Source: a virus
IMG/VR virus record: IMGVR_UViG_3300037963_003384
Coordinates: 1-25,479 of that record
Strand: one strand, 5' to 3'
DNA length: 25,479 nucleotides
Of the stretch, positions 9,301 through 16,700 are shown one piece after another. Both the position numbers and the translations under genes were made by a program. The notes beneath the pieces are model-generated. The model made no database searches. It saw only the letters and a program-made list of their open reading frames with translations, and was not told where the DNA came from. The first letter of the stretch is position 1; every line of letters begins with the position of its first letter.

Positions 9301-10723
9301 TGTCCATATAATCAACACCATCAATGTAACCTTGTGCTTTGATATTATCTGTATGTGTGTTTAGCCAACGCAATGAAGCTGAGCCAAGTTCCCTTGTGCC
9401 GTCTTGGTCAGGTAAAATACTACTGTCAACCTTGGCTGTTATAGTGAGTGTATCTGTGTTTGCATCACCAATGTCTATGTTACCATTGAGTGTACTTGCA
9501 CCTGTTACAGTTAGTCCGCCACCTACGTTTAGGTTTTCAGCAACACCAACACCGCCATCTACAATAAGAGCACCTGATGTTGTGTTTGTGCTTGAGGTTG
9601 TAGCATTTAGGTTTACTGCACTTGTAACATCAAGTGTACCTGCAATAACTGTGTTACCAGTTGCGGCCGCTATGGTTACTTTGTTTAAACTATCACCGTA
9701 TGTGATATCACCAGTGGCACCTATTGTCATTCTTACTGTGCCAGCAGTTTTAAAATCTAATTCATCATTGTCTGCACCTGCACTATCTTCTGCTAAAATA
9801 GTTGTGTCACCATCTCCGTCTTTAACTCCGCCTAATGAGCCCCATGCTGATCCATCATAACCTTCAAATGAACTATCATCTGTGTTATAACGTAATTGTC
9901 CTTGAACGGCAGTTGGTCTTTGTGCAGTACTACCAACTGGAATTTGCACAGAACCAGTTGTTGCAATCTTCATGTTAGTGCCATCAAATGTAAAGTTTGC
10001 ATCATCTTCAAGTACACCTGATGCACCTGCAATCGTAATTCTATTATCTGTAAGAGCAGAGTTTGTTAAACCAGTTACATCTACAGCACCAAATTTTGCT
10101 CCACCAACAGAACCTGACATAACTTCACTGGTGTTAGATGCTTGAGGGATAAACATAAATTTGTTGTCTGAGTCGTCCATACCAAAGAAACCAACTTTGG
10201 GATTTGAACCATCATGCCAACGAAATTCAACACCTCTGTCTTTGTTATCATCTGAGCCAGGAGGAGTATCGCCACCTAGTGTCATAATAGGATCATCCAC
10301 AGTCATTGTGGTACTGTTAACAGTTGTGGTTGTTCCATTAACTGTTAGATTACCTGTGATTGTAACATTGGTAGGCAAACCAACTGTGACTGTGCCAGAT
10401 GATTCTGCTACTGCTACTTCATTGGCAGTACCTTGTACTGTGAGTGTACCACCACCTGCTATGGCAGATGAATTAGAACCATCACTGATTGTAAATGCTG
10501 TTGGTAAGTTTGTAATGGTTTGTCCACCAAAGTCAACTGATTTGTTGAACGCAATTTTTTCTGCACCATTACTTGTGTCAAATGTAAGAAAGGCTGTACT
10601 GCCTTCTTTAATTACTAGTGCGGTAGCTGATGCATCTTTGAGTACAATTTCGCTATCGTTACCAGCTGAGTTTTCTACTGTAAGGCCGTTCTTGACCTTA
10701 AAATTATGTTGAAAAGTTGCCAT
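6356..10723 (-). CDS. Long tail fibre with C-terminal S74 chaperone domain
   Basis: A 1455-residue fibre-like protein, likely trimeric and part of host recognition. The N-terminal two thirds is low-complexity beta repeat: VGLPTNVTITGNLTVNGTTT near 110-135, STAQRPTAVQGQLRYNTDD...FEGYDGSAWGSL near 270-300, TSGALIVDGGVGVAENLNVG near 385-405 and LTATDPTANNTITLPDSSGT near 930-950. The last 112 residues are a Peptidase_S74 intramolecular chaperone: SDRNLKENI starts at Ser1344 with Lys1349, then a GVIAQEVEEILPEVV segment and VDYQKMVALLIEG, ending in a short coiled coil. In known members this domain trimerises, folds the fibre and cuts itself off just before that Ser. Cleavage here is inferred. The ATG has GGAGAGGGA about 8 bases upstream. 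Confidence 0.88.
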   Translation of the reverse strand: MATFQHNFKVKNGLTVENSAGNDSEIVLKDASATALVIKEGSTAFLTFDTSNGAEKIAFNKSVDFGGQTITNLPTAFTISDGSNSSAIAGGGTLTVQGTANEVAVAESSGTVTVGLPTNVTITGNLTVNGTTTTVNSTTMTVDDPIMTLGGDTPPGSDDNKDRGVEFRWHDGSNPKVGFFGMDDSDNKFMFIPQASNTSEVMSGSVGGAKFGAVDVTGLTNSALTDNRITIAGASGVLEDDANFTFDGTNMKIATTGSVQIPVGSTAQRPTAVQGQLRYNTDDSSFEGYDGSAWGSLGGVKDGDGDTTILAEDSAGADNDELDFKTAGTVRMTIGATGDITYGDSLNKVTIAAATGNTVIAGTLDVTSAVNLNATTSSTNTTSGALIVDGGVGVAENLNVGGGLTVTGASTLNGNIDIGDANTDTLTITAKVDSSILPDQDGTRELGSASLRWLNTHTDNIKAQGYIDGVDYMDIDTGAGTPGSAAEGRIFYENNFDALAYYTGDQSQIIRIGQNTFQYVYNDTGATIGAGKAVRYSGGLTAGGMKISLSDKSSTDVQHTIGLTFGSIANTGYGYVMIQGLYFNLDTSAFAVGAPLYVDTAGSLTATSPTYPNFSVEVCKTTKQHASTGVVYVDMINNMAASFRTTGNARFDGDVVIGGNLTILGTSASTDVNSLNVEDPYVFLGAGDSIGTVNFSGSGLNDATFHGLFEGTASTTYYVKIDGTGSPDTFSWSKDNFSSTEATGVNITGAEQTLDNGIKVKFNATSGHTSNDTWNGVAAPTNIDLGVVGFRNTGASGVGFTQVGLFFDVTDQKFRIFDEYDPVLTGNVNTADSSFSLGTLVADTMEATTFTGNLVGSASTAAEAQTIHTIQRGAVDAAHYVNIVDSDDSSMAVNQVYTDAGLSYNPSSNNLTVSGQAIATSFQVSGSTGVYFEGATDNTNDTLLTATDPTANNTITLPDSSGTVALTSQLNNFVSDTGGSFTGDVTFTGDNYNVVWDKSDDAMEWGDNAKATFGTGADFTIRHDSSNDTTYMEESGAGSLIMKVDDMYIQNAAGNTNIAKFVDGGGVTLYHNSNTQAFETTTTGVSIKMGTDKNIAFTGGIGEIGSVPGFQGTNDAGSALTSIGMRGTDIRFATASAEAMRVDSNGRLGIGIQAPDYPLNVAGTPISSANEKALLSLYDTDTAYNGTNPGGGIAFRSLYNSGGSSTVSTATIQGIKENATDGNYDTALRFTTRANGGNLTEKMRIDSAGNVGIGVTPTAKLHIEVADNTEFLKATITGNEAWAFKGASGAGAVDYVSFGISGGTQCMVWQEDGAVGIGNTAPTCPLDVTGEIRASNDVTAFYSSDRNLKENIEVIADPIGKITAMRGVMFDWTDEHIQSRGGEDGYFVRKHDIGVIAQEVEEILPEVVRERDDGTKAVDYQKMVALLIEGMKEQQEQIKALTEQVNSIITNSSEK

Positions 10724-10770
10724 ATCGCTTCCCTCTCCACGGTTAAGGCTACACTATTGTATATTGTTAT

Positions 10771-10778
10771 TATTTACC
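10771..10778 (-). promoter_or_regulatory. Possible late promoter for the long fibre gene
   Basis: GGTAAATA on the minus strand lies 48 bases before the ATG at 10723, in the 59-base gap between two fibre genes. It is the same one-off variant of NATAAATA as at 82-89. Confidence 0.35.
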
Positions 10779-10782
10779 TATT

Positions 10783-13074
10783 TTAGATTAAGTGTTTCTC
10801 AGCAATGAATCTGTAATTCATATTATTAGTGTTGGCAGGAGTAAGTCTTAATCTTACATTACCACCATTAATATCTGCTGAAATTGTAAACTGATTTGCA
10901 CCACTCAACAATGAACCATAAGTTGTCATGTATACATTTGATCCGTCATGCAATACCAGTATCTGTGTGATTTGATATATTGAACTTGTGGTGTTTTCAC
11001 ATGATATAAAATATTTTGCACTTCTATATGTTGCTATGGGCCATTGATCTACATTAAATTCTGCTGTGGATGAACTGGTTGCTGTACTGGCATGACTGTG
11101 ATATGCATTGTGCATTGTGATGTTGTTAGTAAAGACTGTGCCAACTTGATTGGCTTGGCTACCAATATTTTGTGCATAAAGTGTGCCAATTTGATTAGAT
11201 CCTGTACCAATATCACTTTGACCATTGGTTGCTATTGTGATATCTTTGTCATTTAAATCTAATGCACCTCCAAGTTGTGGTGTTGTATCTTCAACAACAT
11301 TTAACATTACAGTACCAGATGCATCTGGTAAAGTTATAGTATTGTCTTGACCAGGATCTGTGGCTGTAAGTTTTGTTTCATTTCCGTCGTCTGTGGAACC
11401 TTCAAATATAAGGTCTGCATCTTTACCAATGCGTACACCTTCTCTGTCAAACTCAGCAACGATTGTGTTTACACTATCTTTCAGTACACTTATTCTAATT
11501 GCACCATCTTCATTGGTTGCTGTTATATCTCTTAGGTATCCATATATTTGTGCATAGGTTTTTGTAGCAGGAGTGCCTGCACTATTGTAAGCATCAAATT
11601 TAATAACACCAATTCCGTCTCCTCCGCTTGGTGTTGCACTCTGTCTATCAAGTGTAATGCTAGGGCCAACTGCATTAGTGTCATCATCACTGTTAATGTT
11701 GATATTACCTTTACCAGTAATATCTTTGCCGTTCATGTCTAGGTTACCACCTAGCTGTGGAGATAGGTCATCTACAACGTCAGCGGCCGAATCCACAAAC
11801 TCAACTTCTGTACCTCCTGCGTTTACTCGTAAAAACTTACCAGGATCAAATGATGCAGGTGTATCTGTTAGTTCTAAGAAATTAGTGGCAGAAAGTCTAT
11901 TCCATGCACCGCCTATGTAACCTTCAAATTCTAAATCATTGGTATTGTAACGTATCATACCAACAGTTGGTGTTCCTGGTCTTTGTGCAGTACTTCCGCC
12001 TGGTATTTGTAAAGCACCATTTGTATCAAACTTTACATTGGTACCATCAAACAATATTGCGTTGTCAGTTGTAAGCCTACCACTGGCTCCAGCAATAATA
12101 AATTTTTGATTGTTTAGATCACCTACTGTCATTTCAGTGAATGTTGCTGTACCCTGTGATGTTAAATTACCAGTGAGTGATGTAATACCTTTGACAGTTA
12201 AATTATCTTCTGCTTCTAATTCACCTAGGTGTACTTTGATATAATCTACAATGTTTACATTACCAGAAGTTTGTCCATCTTCTGTAGGACATGAAATAAA
12301 AGCAACTTCATCTTCGCTTTCGTCATATATGGCACCCACGTTATTTGTGTTTGTAGATACGCCATCGCCTCGAGTAACAATAAACCCTTGGTCAACTGAT
12401 TGTGTTGTAGTGCCTTCGCCTAATTTAATGAGTGCTTGGTTAATAGATGTGCTGACAAGTGTTGTTTGTGTACCACTTACTTGAAAGTTTCCTGTCATAG
12501 TAACTGTTCCACCAACGTTCATGTCTCCACCAACGTTTAATGCACCGCCAATACCAGCACCACCTGATACAACCAATGCACCTGTAGAAGTACTAGAACT
12601 TGTGGTACCATCATTGATATCAACTCTTGCATCAAAATCTGCAATACCACCTACCAGCAAAGTAGAATCTAGTGTTGCATCACCTGTTGCTTTAAAAGAT
12701 CCGCCAACATCTAACAGTTTTGTAGGAGCGGCCTGATTTATACCTATGTTACCATCTGAATGGATAACCATACGTTGTGATCCAGCAGTAAAAAAATCAA
12801 TTTGATCGTTATCTGTGCCATCACTATCTTCAACAGTGACATACGTATCTTTGTCAATATCCTGCATAATGGTAGTAAATGTTTTCCATGCACTACCAGT
12901 ATAGCCTTCAAATCTAGTTGTAGTTGTATTGAATCTTATATCACCTGTGTTAGGTGATCCTGATCTATCCGAAGTTGCACCTGACGGTAAAGTCAGCGAA
13001 CCGGTGATATCTAGTTTCAATTCATTGGTTTGAGTTTTTAACAGATTTTGCTGGTGATCTATTTTAATTGCCAT
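10783..13074 (-). CDS. Tail fibre-like structural protein, 763 aa
   Basis: A repetitive beta-structured fibre protein. It carries the same building blocks as its neighbours: LPSGATSDRSGSPNTGDIRFN with FEGYTGSAWKTF at the N terminus, a second copy (IPGGSTAQRPGTPTVGMIRYN ... FEGYIGGAWNRL) near 355-390, SGALVVSGGAGIGGALNVGG near 160-180, and two PQLGGxLDxNxKDIT units (near 440 and 600). The last 95 residues (from about 669) match the C terminus of the 305-aa protein in pattern: an FxIAxxRxxxYFI segment, HDGxNxYxTxYGxLxSG and a final NGGNVxLxxT strand. There is no S74 domain, so it must fold by another route. A late promoter lies just upstream at 13099-13106. Confidence 0.82.
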   Translation of the reverse strand: MAIKIDHQQNLLKTQTNELKLDITGSLTLPSGATSDRSGSPNTGDIRFNTTTTRFEGYTGSAWKTFTTIMQDIDKDTYVTVEDSDGTDNDQIDFFTAGSQRMVIHSDGNIGINQAAPTKLLDVGGSFKATGDATLDSTLLVGGIADFDARVDINDGTTSSSTSTGALVVSGGAGIGGALNVGGDMNVGGTVTMTGNFQVSGTQTTLVSTSINQALIKLGEGTTTQSVDQGFIVTRGDGVSTNTNNVGAIYDESEDEVAFISCPTEDGQTSGNVNIVDYIKVHLGELEAEDNLTVKGITSLTGNLTSQGTATFTEMTVGDLNNQKFIIAGASGRLTTDNAILFDGTNVKFDTNGALQIPGGSTAQRPGTPTVGMIRYNTNDLEFEGYIGGAWNRLSATNFLELTDTPASFDPGKFLRVNAGGTEVEFVDSAADVVDDLSPQLGGNLDMNGKDITGKGNININSDDDTNAVGPSITLDRQSATPSGGDGIGVIKFDAYNSAGTPATKTYAQIYGYLRDITATNEDGAIRISVLKDSVNTIVAEFDREGVRIGKDADLIFEGSTDDGNETKLTATDPGQDNTITLPDASGTVMLNVVEDTTPQLGGALDLNDKDITIATNGQSDIGTGSNQIGTLYAQNIGSQANQVGTVFTNNITMHNAYHSHASTATSSSTAEFNVDQWPIATYRSAKYFISCENTTSSIYQITQILVLHDGSNVYMTTYGSLLSGANQFTISADINGGNVRLRLTPANTNNMNYRFIAEKHLI

Positions 13075-13098
13075 ACCTACACTCTCTTATTGTGCAAG

Positions 13099-13106
13099 TA
13101 TTTATA
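13099..13106 (-). promoter_or_regulatory. T4-type late promoter for the 763-aa fibre gene
   Basis: A perfect TATAAATA on the minus strand, 25 bases before the ATG at 13074. It overlaps the stop codon of the upstream 305-aa gene (GTA TAA ATA), so the promoter is built into the end of the coding sequence. Confidence 0.65.
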
Positions 13107-14019
13107 CGTTTACTGTCTGGCGTATAACTTTCAAAGATGCACTGGTGGCTGAACCCATTGTGACCTTAAGTTCTACGTTTGCTCCATTTACTGCCGCAGT
13201 AAACGTGCCTAGAGTAGATCCACTTACTAGTGTGCCGTATTGTGTAATATAAGCATTTGTACCATCATGGCCTACCATAACTTTACTGCTTTGAAAAGCA
13301 GAGCCTTGTGTGATTGCAATAAAATATTCACTGGCTCTAAAATTTGCTATAGCAAATGTATCTAGCACAGTTAATGCTGTAGAGGCTATGGTTGCTCCAG
13401 CACTTGTGATATGACTGTCATTTGCACCACTTCCGCTGATCTTGTATGTTGGTGTCATTACAGAAGTTGTTACTGTAACATCAGCTGGTAAACCAACTGT
13501 TACTGTATCTGTTGCACCTACAACAACTTCAACTTCGTTGGTAGTTCCATTAAATGTAAGAGTATCAGCACCTAAATTTACAGCCTGTGTGTTTGAAGCA
13601 CCATCAACTATATTAAGAATTGCACCACCGGCCGCAGTATCAACATAAGATTTTGTAGCGGCATCTTGAGCATTAGTAGGATCGCCTAAGTTTTCTATTT
13701 TGCCTGTGCCTAGGTCTGCACTTTTTAACCATGCTTTGCTCCAAGTTGCACCAGTTGTTCCTAATGAATATGTGTTATCACCATTTGGTCTAATGTTAGA
13801 ACCTATGTCCGCGGCAAGATTAAGTGTGTCTGTGTCAGCATCACCTAAACTAAGTGTACCGCCATCTGCTGTGATATTACCTTTAACGTATAATGCTTTC
13901 TCTACTAGAACTCCGCCTTTGAGTTGTAAAGCACCTGTAGACGCAGTTGAATCTGTTGTGTCTTCAACTACTGTAATTGTTGCTCCACTACCTGAAGCTG
14001 TTTTTCTGAAACTTGGCAT
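13102..14019 (-). CDS. Short fibre-like structural protein, 305 aa
   Basis: The shortest of three related fibre proteins. Residues about 20-50 hold the TASTGALQLKGGVLVEKALYVKG unit in parts (a version of the SGALVVxGGxGI unit of the other two), followed by GDADTDTLNLAADIGSNIRP and LGDPTNAQDAATKSYVD near 108-125, a segment common in phage fibres. The C-terminal 93 residues match the end of the 763-aa fibre, with YFIAIT, VGHDGTNAYITQYGTLVSG and NGANVELKVT. The two genes thus carry the same tip domain on shafts of different length. The ATG at 14019 follows AGGAG by six bases. A weak late-type element (CTAAATAG, 14037-14044) lies upstream. Confidence 0.82.
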   Translation of the reverse strand: MPSFRKTASGSGATITVVEDTTDSTASTGALQLKGGVLVEKALYVKGNITADGGTLSLGDADTDTLNLAADIGSNIRPNGDNTYSLGTTGATWSKAWLKSADLGTGKIENLGDPTNAQDAATKSYVDTAAGGAILNIVDGASNTQAVNLGADTLTFNGTTNEVEVVVGATDTVTVGLPADVTVTTSVMTPTYKISGSGANDSHITSAGATIASTALTVLDTFAIANFRASEYFIAITQGSAFQSSKVMVGHDGTNAYITQYGTLVSGSTLGTFTAAVNGANVELKVTMGSATSASLKVIRQTVNV

Positions 14020-14046
14020 TGCATTCTCCTACTAGACTATTTAGTC

Positions 14047-14073
14047 AAAAAGGAAGACGCCAAAGGCGCCTTC
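14047..14073 (-). terminator. Rho-independent terminator ending the 14.1-14.3 kb RNA
   Basis: Minus-strand hairpin GAAGGCGCC-UUU-GGCGUCUUC, a 9-bp stem with one G-U pair, followed by CUUUUU (14047-14052). The G-U pair is present only in leftward RNA (the other strand has an A/C mismatch), which sets the direction. It closes the gene-free interval after gp23. Confidence 0.75.
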
Positions 14074-14315
14074 GCAAACTAAAAAAAGGAGTTATTAGTG
14101 AGTAGGGAGGACTTGGGTTTCACCTCCAACCAGGTCGACCGAGATACCATTCTCAAAATCCCCTGGAACTTACTTCCGCCCGGGAGGGCGATGTGATTCT
14201 TGGTCGCTAAACTTCGAACCTGGCTACCACGCCTAAGCAATCAAGTTATGCCTCTTGGTCAGACACGTTTCCTTGCACTACTCTAGTAAGACCGTCGTCT
14301 TGCTATAGTTATTAA
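14047..14315 (-). ncRNA. Candidate structured RNA downstream of gp23
   Basis: About 270 bases with no credible gene, lying between the gp23 terminator (14362-14396) and a second leftward terminator (14047-14073). The interval is richer in G+C than the genes around it. Its ends can pair: GAGTAG at 14100-14105 with CTACTC at 14278-14283, enclosing other stems such as GGAGG/CCTCC (14106-14127), CCAGG/CCTGG (14130-14166), CGCCC-GGGA-GGGCG (14177-14190) and AAGAC/GTCTT (14288-14301). TCTTGGTC occurs twice, near 14198 and 14252. A TATAAGAA element at 14324-14331 could start the transcript. It does not fold as a tRNA or show tmRNA landmarks. I infer an independent small RNA; the class is unknown. 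Transcription has not been shown. Confidence 0.55.
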
Positions 14316-14323
14316 TATAGTAC

Positions 14324-14331
14324 TTCTTATA
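14324..14331 (-). promoter_or_regulatory. Weak late-type promoter candidate before the structured RNA
   Basis: TATAAGAA on the minus strand, two positions off TATAAATA. It lies within an ACTTCT...AGAAGT inverted repeat and just downstream of the gp23 terminator, where a new promoter would be needed to make the RNA. Confidence 0.3.
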
Positions 14332-14361
14332 CCAGAAGTCAACCTTTTTTTGCATCTTTTT

Positions 14362-14396
14362 TCAAAAAAAAATGGGCCACCGAAGTGACCCATTTT
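14362..14396 (-). terminator. Rho-independent terminator of the capsid operon
   Basis: Leftward RNA would form AAAAUGGGUCAC-UUCG-GUGGCCCAUUUU, a 12-bp stem with one U-G pair and a C(UUCG)G tetraloop, followed by more U residues. It starts 22 bases after the gp23 stop. C(UUCG)G hairpins are characteristic of T4 transcripts. Confidence 0.88.
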
Positions 14397-14418
14397 GTAA
14401 TTCTGGTAAAACCAAAAC

Positions 14419-15576
14419 TTATGTAAAGCTAAGGTTACCGCTGTTGATTGTGATGCCTTCAACATAGTCTGCCGCATTACCGAGCGATGAAGCTTGGTTG
14501 GACAATTCAGTGTAACCATATCGTGTCATAAATGAAACTACTGGTTCGAATGTTGATGGATCCATAACAACACCACTGCTCATCAATGGAATGTATGGGC
14601 AGTAGTACGCTGGTGCGTCCATTTCGCCTGAGCCTTTGTAGCCTACCAATGCAACAGTTGAATCTGATGCATACTGGTCTGCGTACACTCTCATTGTACC
14701 ATTCAATGTACCAACAAATTTAGTGTTAGTTGGTGCTTCAAAAGGTCCTTCAGTTGTTCTTGCGAATGCTGAAGTTGTAGCTGACTGAAGAACAGTAAGC
14801 ATTGCTGGTGATACTACCAAGTAGTTACCTGCGCCTCTTCTTGTTCTTGCGGCGATTAGATTTGCGGCTCTATTTACTAGAACAGCAAATGCGGCATGTT
14901 CGTCACCAACAAATGTTGCAGTACCTGATACACCGGCCTGGTTATATGTTAATGATGGTGTGCCTGCCAAGCTTCTAAGTGAAGCAAGGATTTCTTGGTC
15001 GATTTCAGCAGTAATTTCTTGTGCTAGTGCCGCCATTACTTCTGCTTCGACGTCAATGCCATGCATTGAGTTTGCGTCTTGAGCCGCTTCAAAAGTCCAG
15101 CGAGCTGATAGCTTTCTGGTTTTTGCTTCGACTGTTTGCTTGAGGATCTGGATGCTTAACTTTTTACCAGCAGTAGCTTCAAGAGTTGAAGTTGTGTCTG
15201 CTGTGTTAGATGTTGCATTACCAGAATATCCAGTAGCAATTGAGAATGGACTTAGAGCCTCATCACCAGCAGTAGCTGAGTCAAAAGTTTCAGCATATCT
15301 TACTCTGAGTGTGTGGATCTGTCCGACTGGGCCTGTCATAGGCTGAACACCAACCAGCTCGTTAGCGATAACTGTTGGCATAACACGTCTGATGACTGGT
15401 AGGATAACTTTATTCAAAGTTGCAATATTACCGGCCATAGTAGTGCCAGCGGCGGCAGTCTCTGTCAAATACGTTTTTGCATTTTCAAGGACTTGCTCCA
15501 TAACAACTTTTTTGTTACCTTCAAGACCATCAACCAGTGCTGTTTTGGTTTCATTCCAATTTTCTGTAAGGTTCAT
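14419..15576 (-). CDS. 23: Major capsid protein, gp23
   Basis: Forms the hexamers of the prohead shell with an HK97-like fold. Signature segments are ILPVIRRVMPTVIANELVG (58-76), QPMTGPVGQIHTLRVRY (78-94), KTRKLSARWTFEAAQDANSM (about 150-170), AEVMAALAQEITAEIDQEIL, and near the C terminus APAYYCPYIPL and FMTRYGYTEL. These are standard gp23 landmarks. At 385 residues it is much shorter than T4 gp23 (521) and shorter than cyanophage versions, suggesting a reduced or missing insertion domain. Residues 1-50 are probably the delta segment removed by gp21. The ATG at 15576 has AGGAG eight bases before it. It is the last gene of the capsid operon and has its own strong terminator. Confidence 0.96.
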   Translation of the reverse strand: MNLTENWNETKTALVDGLEGNKKVVMEQVLENAKTYLTETAAAGTTMAGNIATLNKVILPVIRRVMPTVIANELVGVQPMTGPVGQIHTLRVRYAETFDSATAGDEALSPFSIATGYSGNATSNTADTTSTLEATAGKKLSIQILKQTVEAKTRKLSARWTFEAAQDANSMHGIDVEAEVMAALAQEITAEIDQEILASLRSLAGTPSLTYNQAGVSGTATFVGDEHAAFAVLVNRAANLIAARTRRGAGNYLVVSPAMLTVLQSATTSAFARTTEGPFEAPTNTKFVGTLNGTMRVYADQYASDSTVALVGYKGSGEMDAPAYYCPYIPLMSSGVVMDPSTFEPVVSFMTRYGYTELSNQASSLGNAADYVEGITINSGNLSFT

Positions 15577-15591
15577 TGGATCTACTCCTAA

Positions 15592-16698
15592 TTAATTGCG
15601 GATACCCGCTAGTTTGCGAAGGTTGATAATTTCAGCCTGTGTTCCGCTGTTTCCAGCATCACTTTGGGCCTTGTTACCTGTAAACTCAGTCTTCTGAGTT
15701 TCATTAAGTATGTTTTTGTCAGTTGGTTTAGCATCTTCCTTAATTACGCTAGGTAGATACTTTTTAAACTGGCGTTGCAATCTATCAGTTTGTGTACCTT
15801 CTAGAAGGTCTGACATGATTTCACGCTTGTCTTTTGCCAACGGAGCCATTAGCTCGTCAAGGATTTGTTTTCTTTCTGTTGATTGTTCCATTACTTTAAC
15901 AGCCTTCTTGCCTTCTGCTATCATAACGTCTTTTTCATTCAGCTTATCTTCAGCTTCTTTCAACAGTCCCGACATTTCCTCAATAGTTTTAGAAAGTTTT
16001 TTAACCTCAGTGCCTTCTGCTAGGTAACTTGTCATAAACTCACCTGCAAATGTTTCGAATATTTTACGTCCGAATTCATTTTCACGTGCTGACTTAATAT
16101 CTTCCTTCAGTGTTGCCAATTCCTTGACAAAACCTTCTGATACGATGCCATGCACTTTTTCAGATGCTTGTTTAACAAACTTGCTTCTGGCTTCTTCGAT
16201 TACTTTCTTTCCTTCTTTAATCATTTTGACTTTTTGTTCAACTAGTGAACGCTTGTCTTCATGAAATTCATTTAACTCCTTAGTGAGTTGCTCGATCGCA
16301 AAGCCTTCTAGCTTAGAAATTTTATCTTCGCCAGCTTGTCGATCGGCTCTCAATTCGGAAATTTCCTTACTGAGAGTTTCCATGATGAATTTGTTAAGAA
16401 CTTCAGCATGTTCGGCAATCGCTTTTTTGTACGTTACACGTTCTTCTGCTACTTTTTTCTTGTCTTCATTGAACTCTGTGAGTTCTTTGACTACAACATC
16501 ACGTAGCATTTTATCCGCGGCTTCAATGATCTGTGATTTATCATGATCATATCGCTGTGCAAATTCTTCTCTTAGTTCACTCGTAATATCTTTACGTGCT
16601 TCTTCGAGCTTTTTATCAAATGCTTCACTAATGCTAGTTCTAACTTCTTCGGAAAGCACCTCGGAGCCTAGAAGTTCTTCAATCGCTGTAAGAGCCAT
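15592..16698 (-). CDS. 22: Prohead core scaffolding protein, gp22
   Basis: The internal scaffold on which gp23 assembles; in T4 it is destroyed by gp21 protease during maturation. It lies exactly between gp21 and gp23. The 368 residues are highly charged (Lys/Glu), almost entirely helical, and show long heptad patterns (about 15-290), for example LTEFNEDKKKVAEERVTYKK and LTKELNEFHEDKRSLVEQK, which look like internal duplicates. A Gly/Asn/Gln-rich linker (about 335-355) leads to a short C-terminal segment IINLRKLAGIRN that may contact the shell. T4 gp22 is 269 residues, so this one is longer. The start is 3 bases after the gp21 stop. Confidence 0.88.
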   Translation of the reverse strand: MALTAIEELLGSEVLSEEVRTSISEAFDKKLEEARKDITSELREEFAQRYDHDKSQIIEAADKMLRDVVVKELTEFNEDKKKVAEERVTYKKAIAEHAEVLNKFIMETLSKEISELRADRQAGEDKISKLEGFAIEQLTKELNEFHEDKRSLVEQKVKMIKEGKKVIEEARSKFVKQASEKVHGIVSEGFVKELATLKEDIKSARENEFGRKIFETFAGEFMTSYLAEGTEVKKLSKTIEEMSGLLKEAEDKLNEKDVMIAEGKKAVKVMEQSTERKQILDELMAPLAKDKREIMSDLLEGTQTDRLQRQFKKYLPSVIKEDAKPTDKNILNETQKTEFTGNKAQSDAGNSGTQAEIINLRKLAGIRN

Positions 16699-16700
16699 TA

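Noticed and set aside
8346-10712. Several rightward frames of 75-183 codons opposite the long fibre
   Set aside because: They are low-complexity shadows of Thr/Val/Gly-rich fibre repeats, without ribosome binding sites or promoters, and lie inside the well-supported leftward fibre gene.
14100-14300. A tRNA gene, suggested by TTCGAACC (14213-14220) and related bases
   Set aside because: The flanking bases do not form the 5-bp T stem, and no acceptor or anticodon stems fit around it on either strand.
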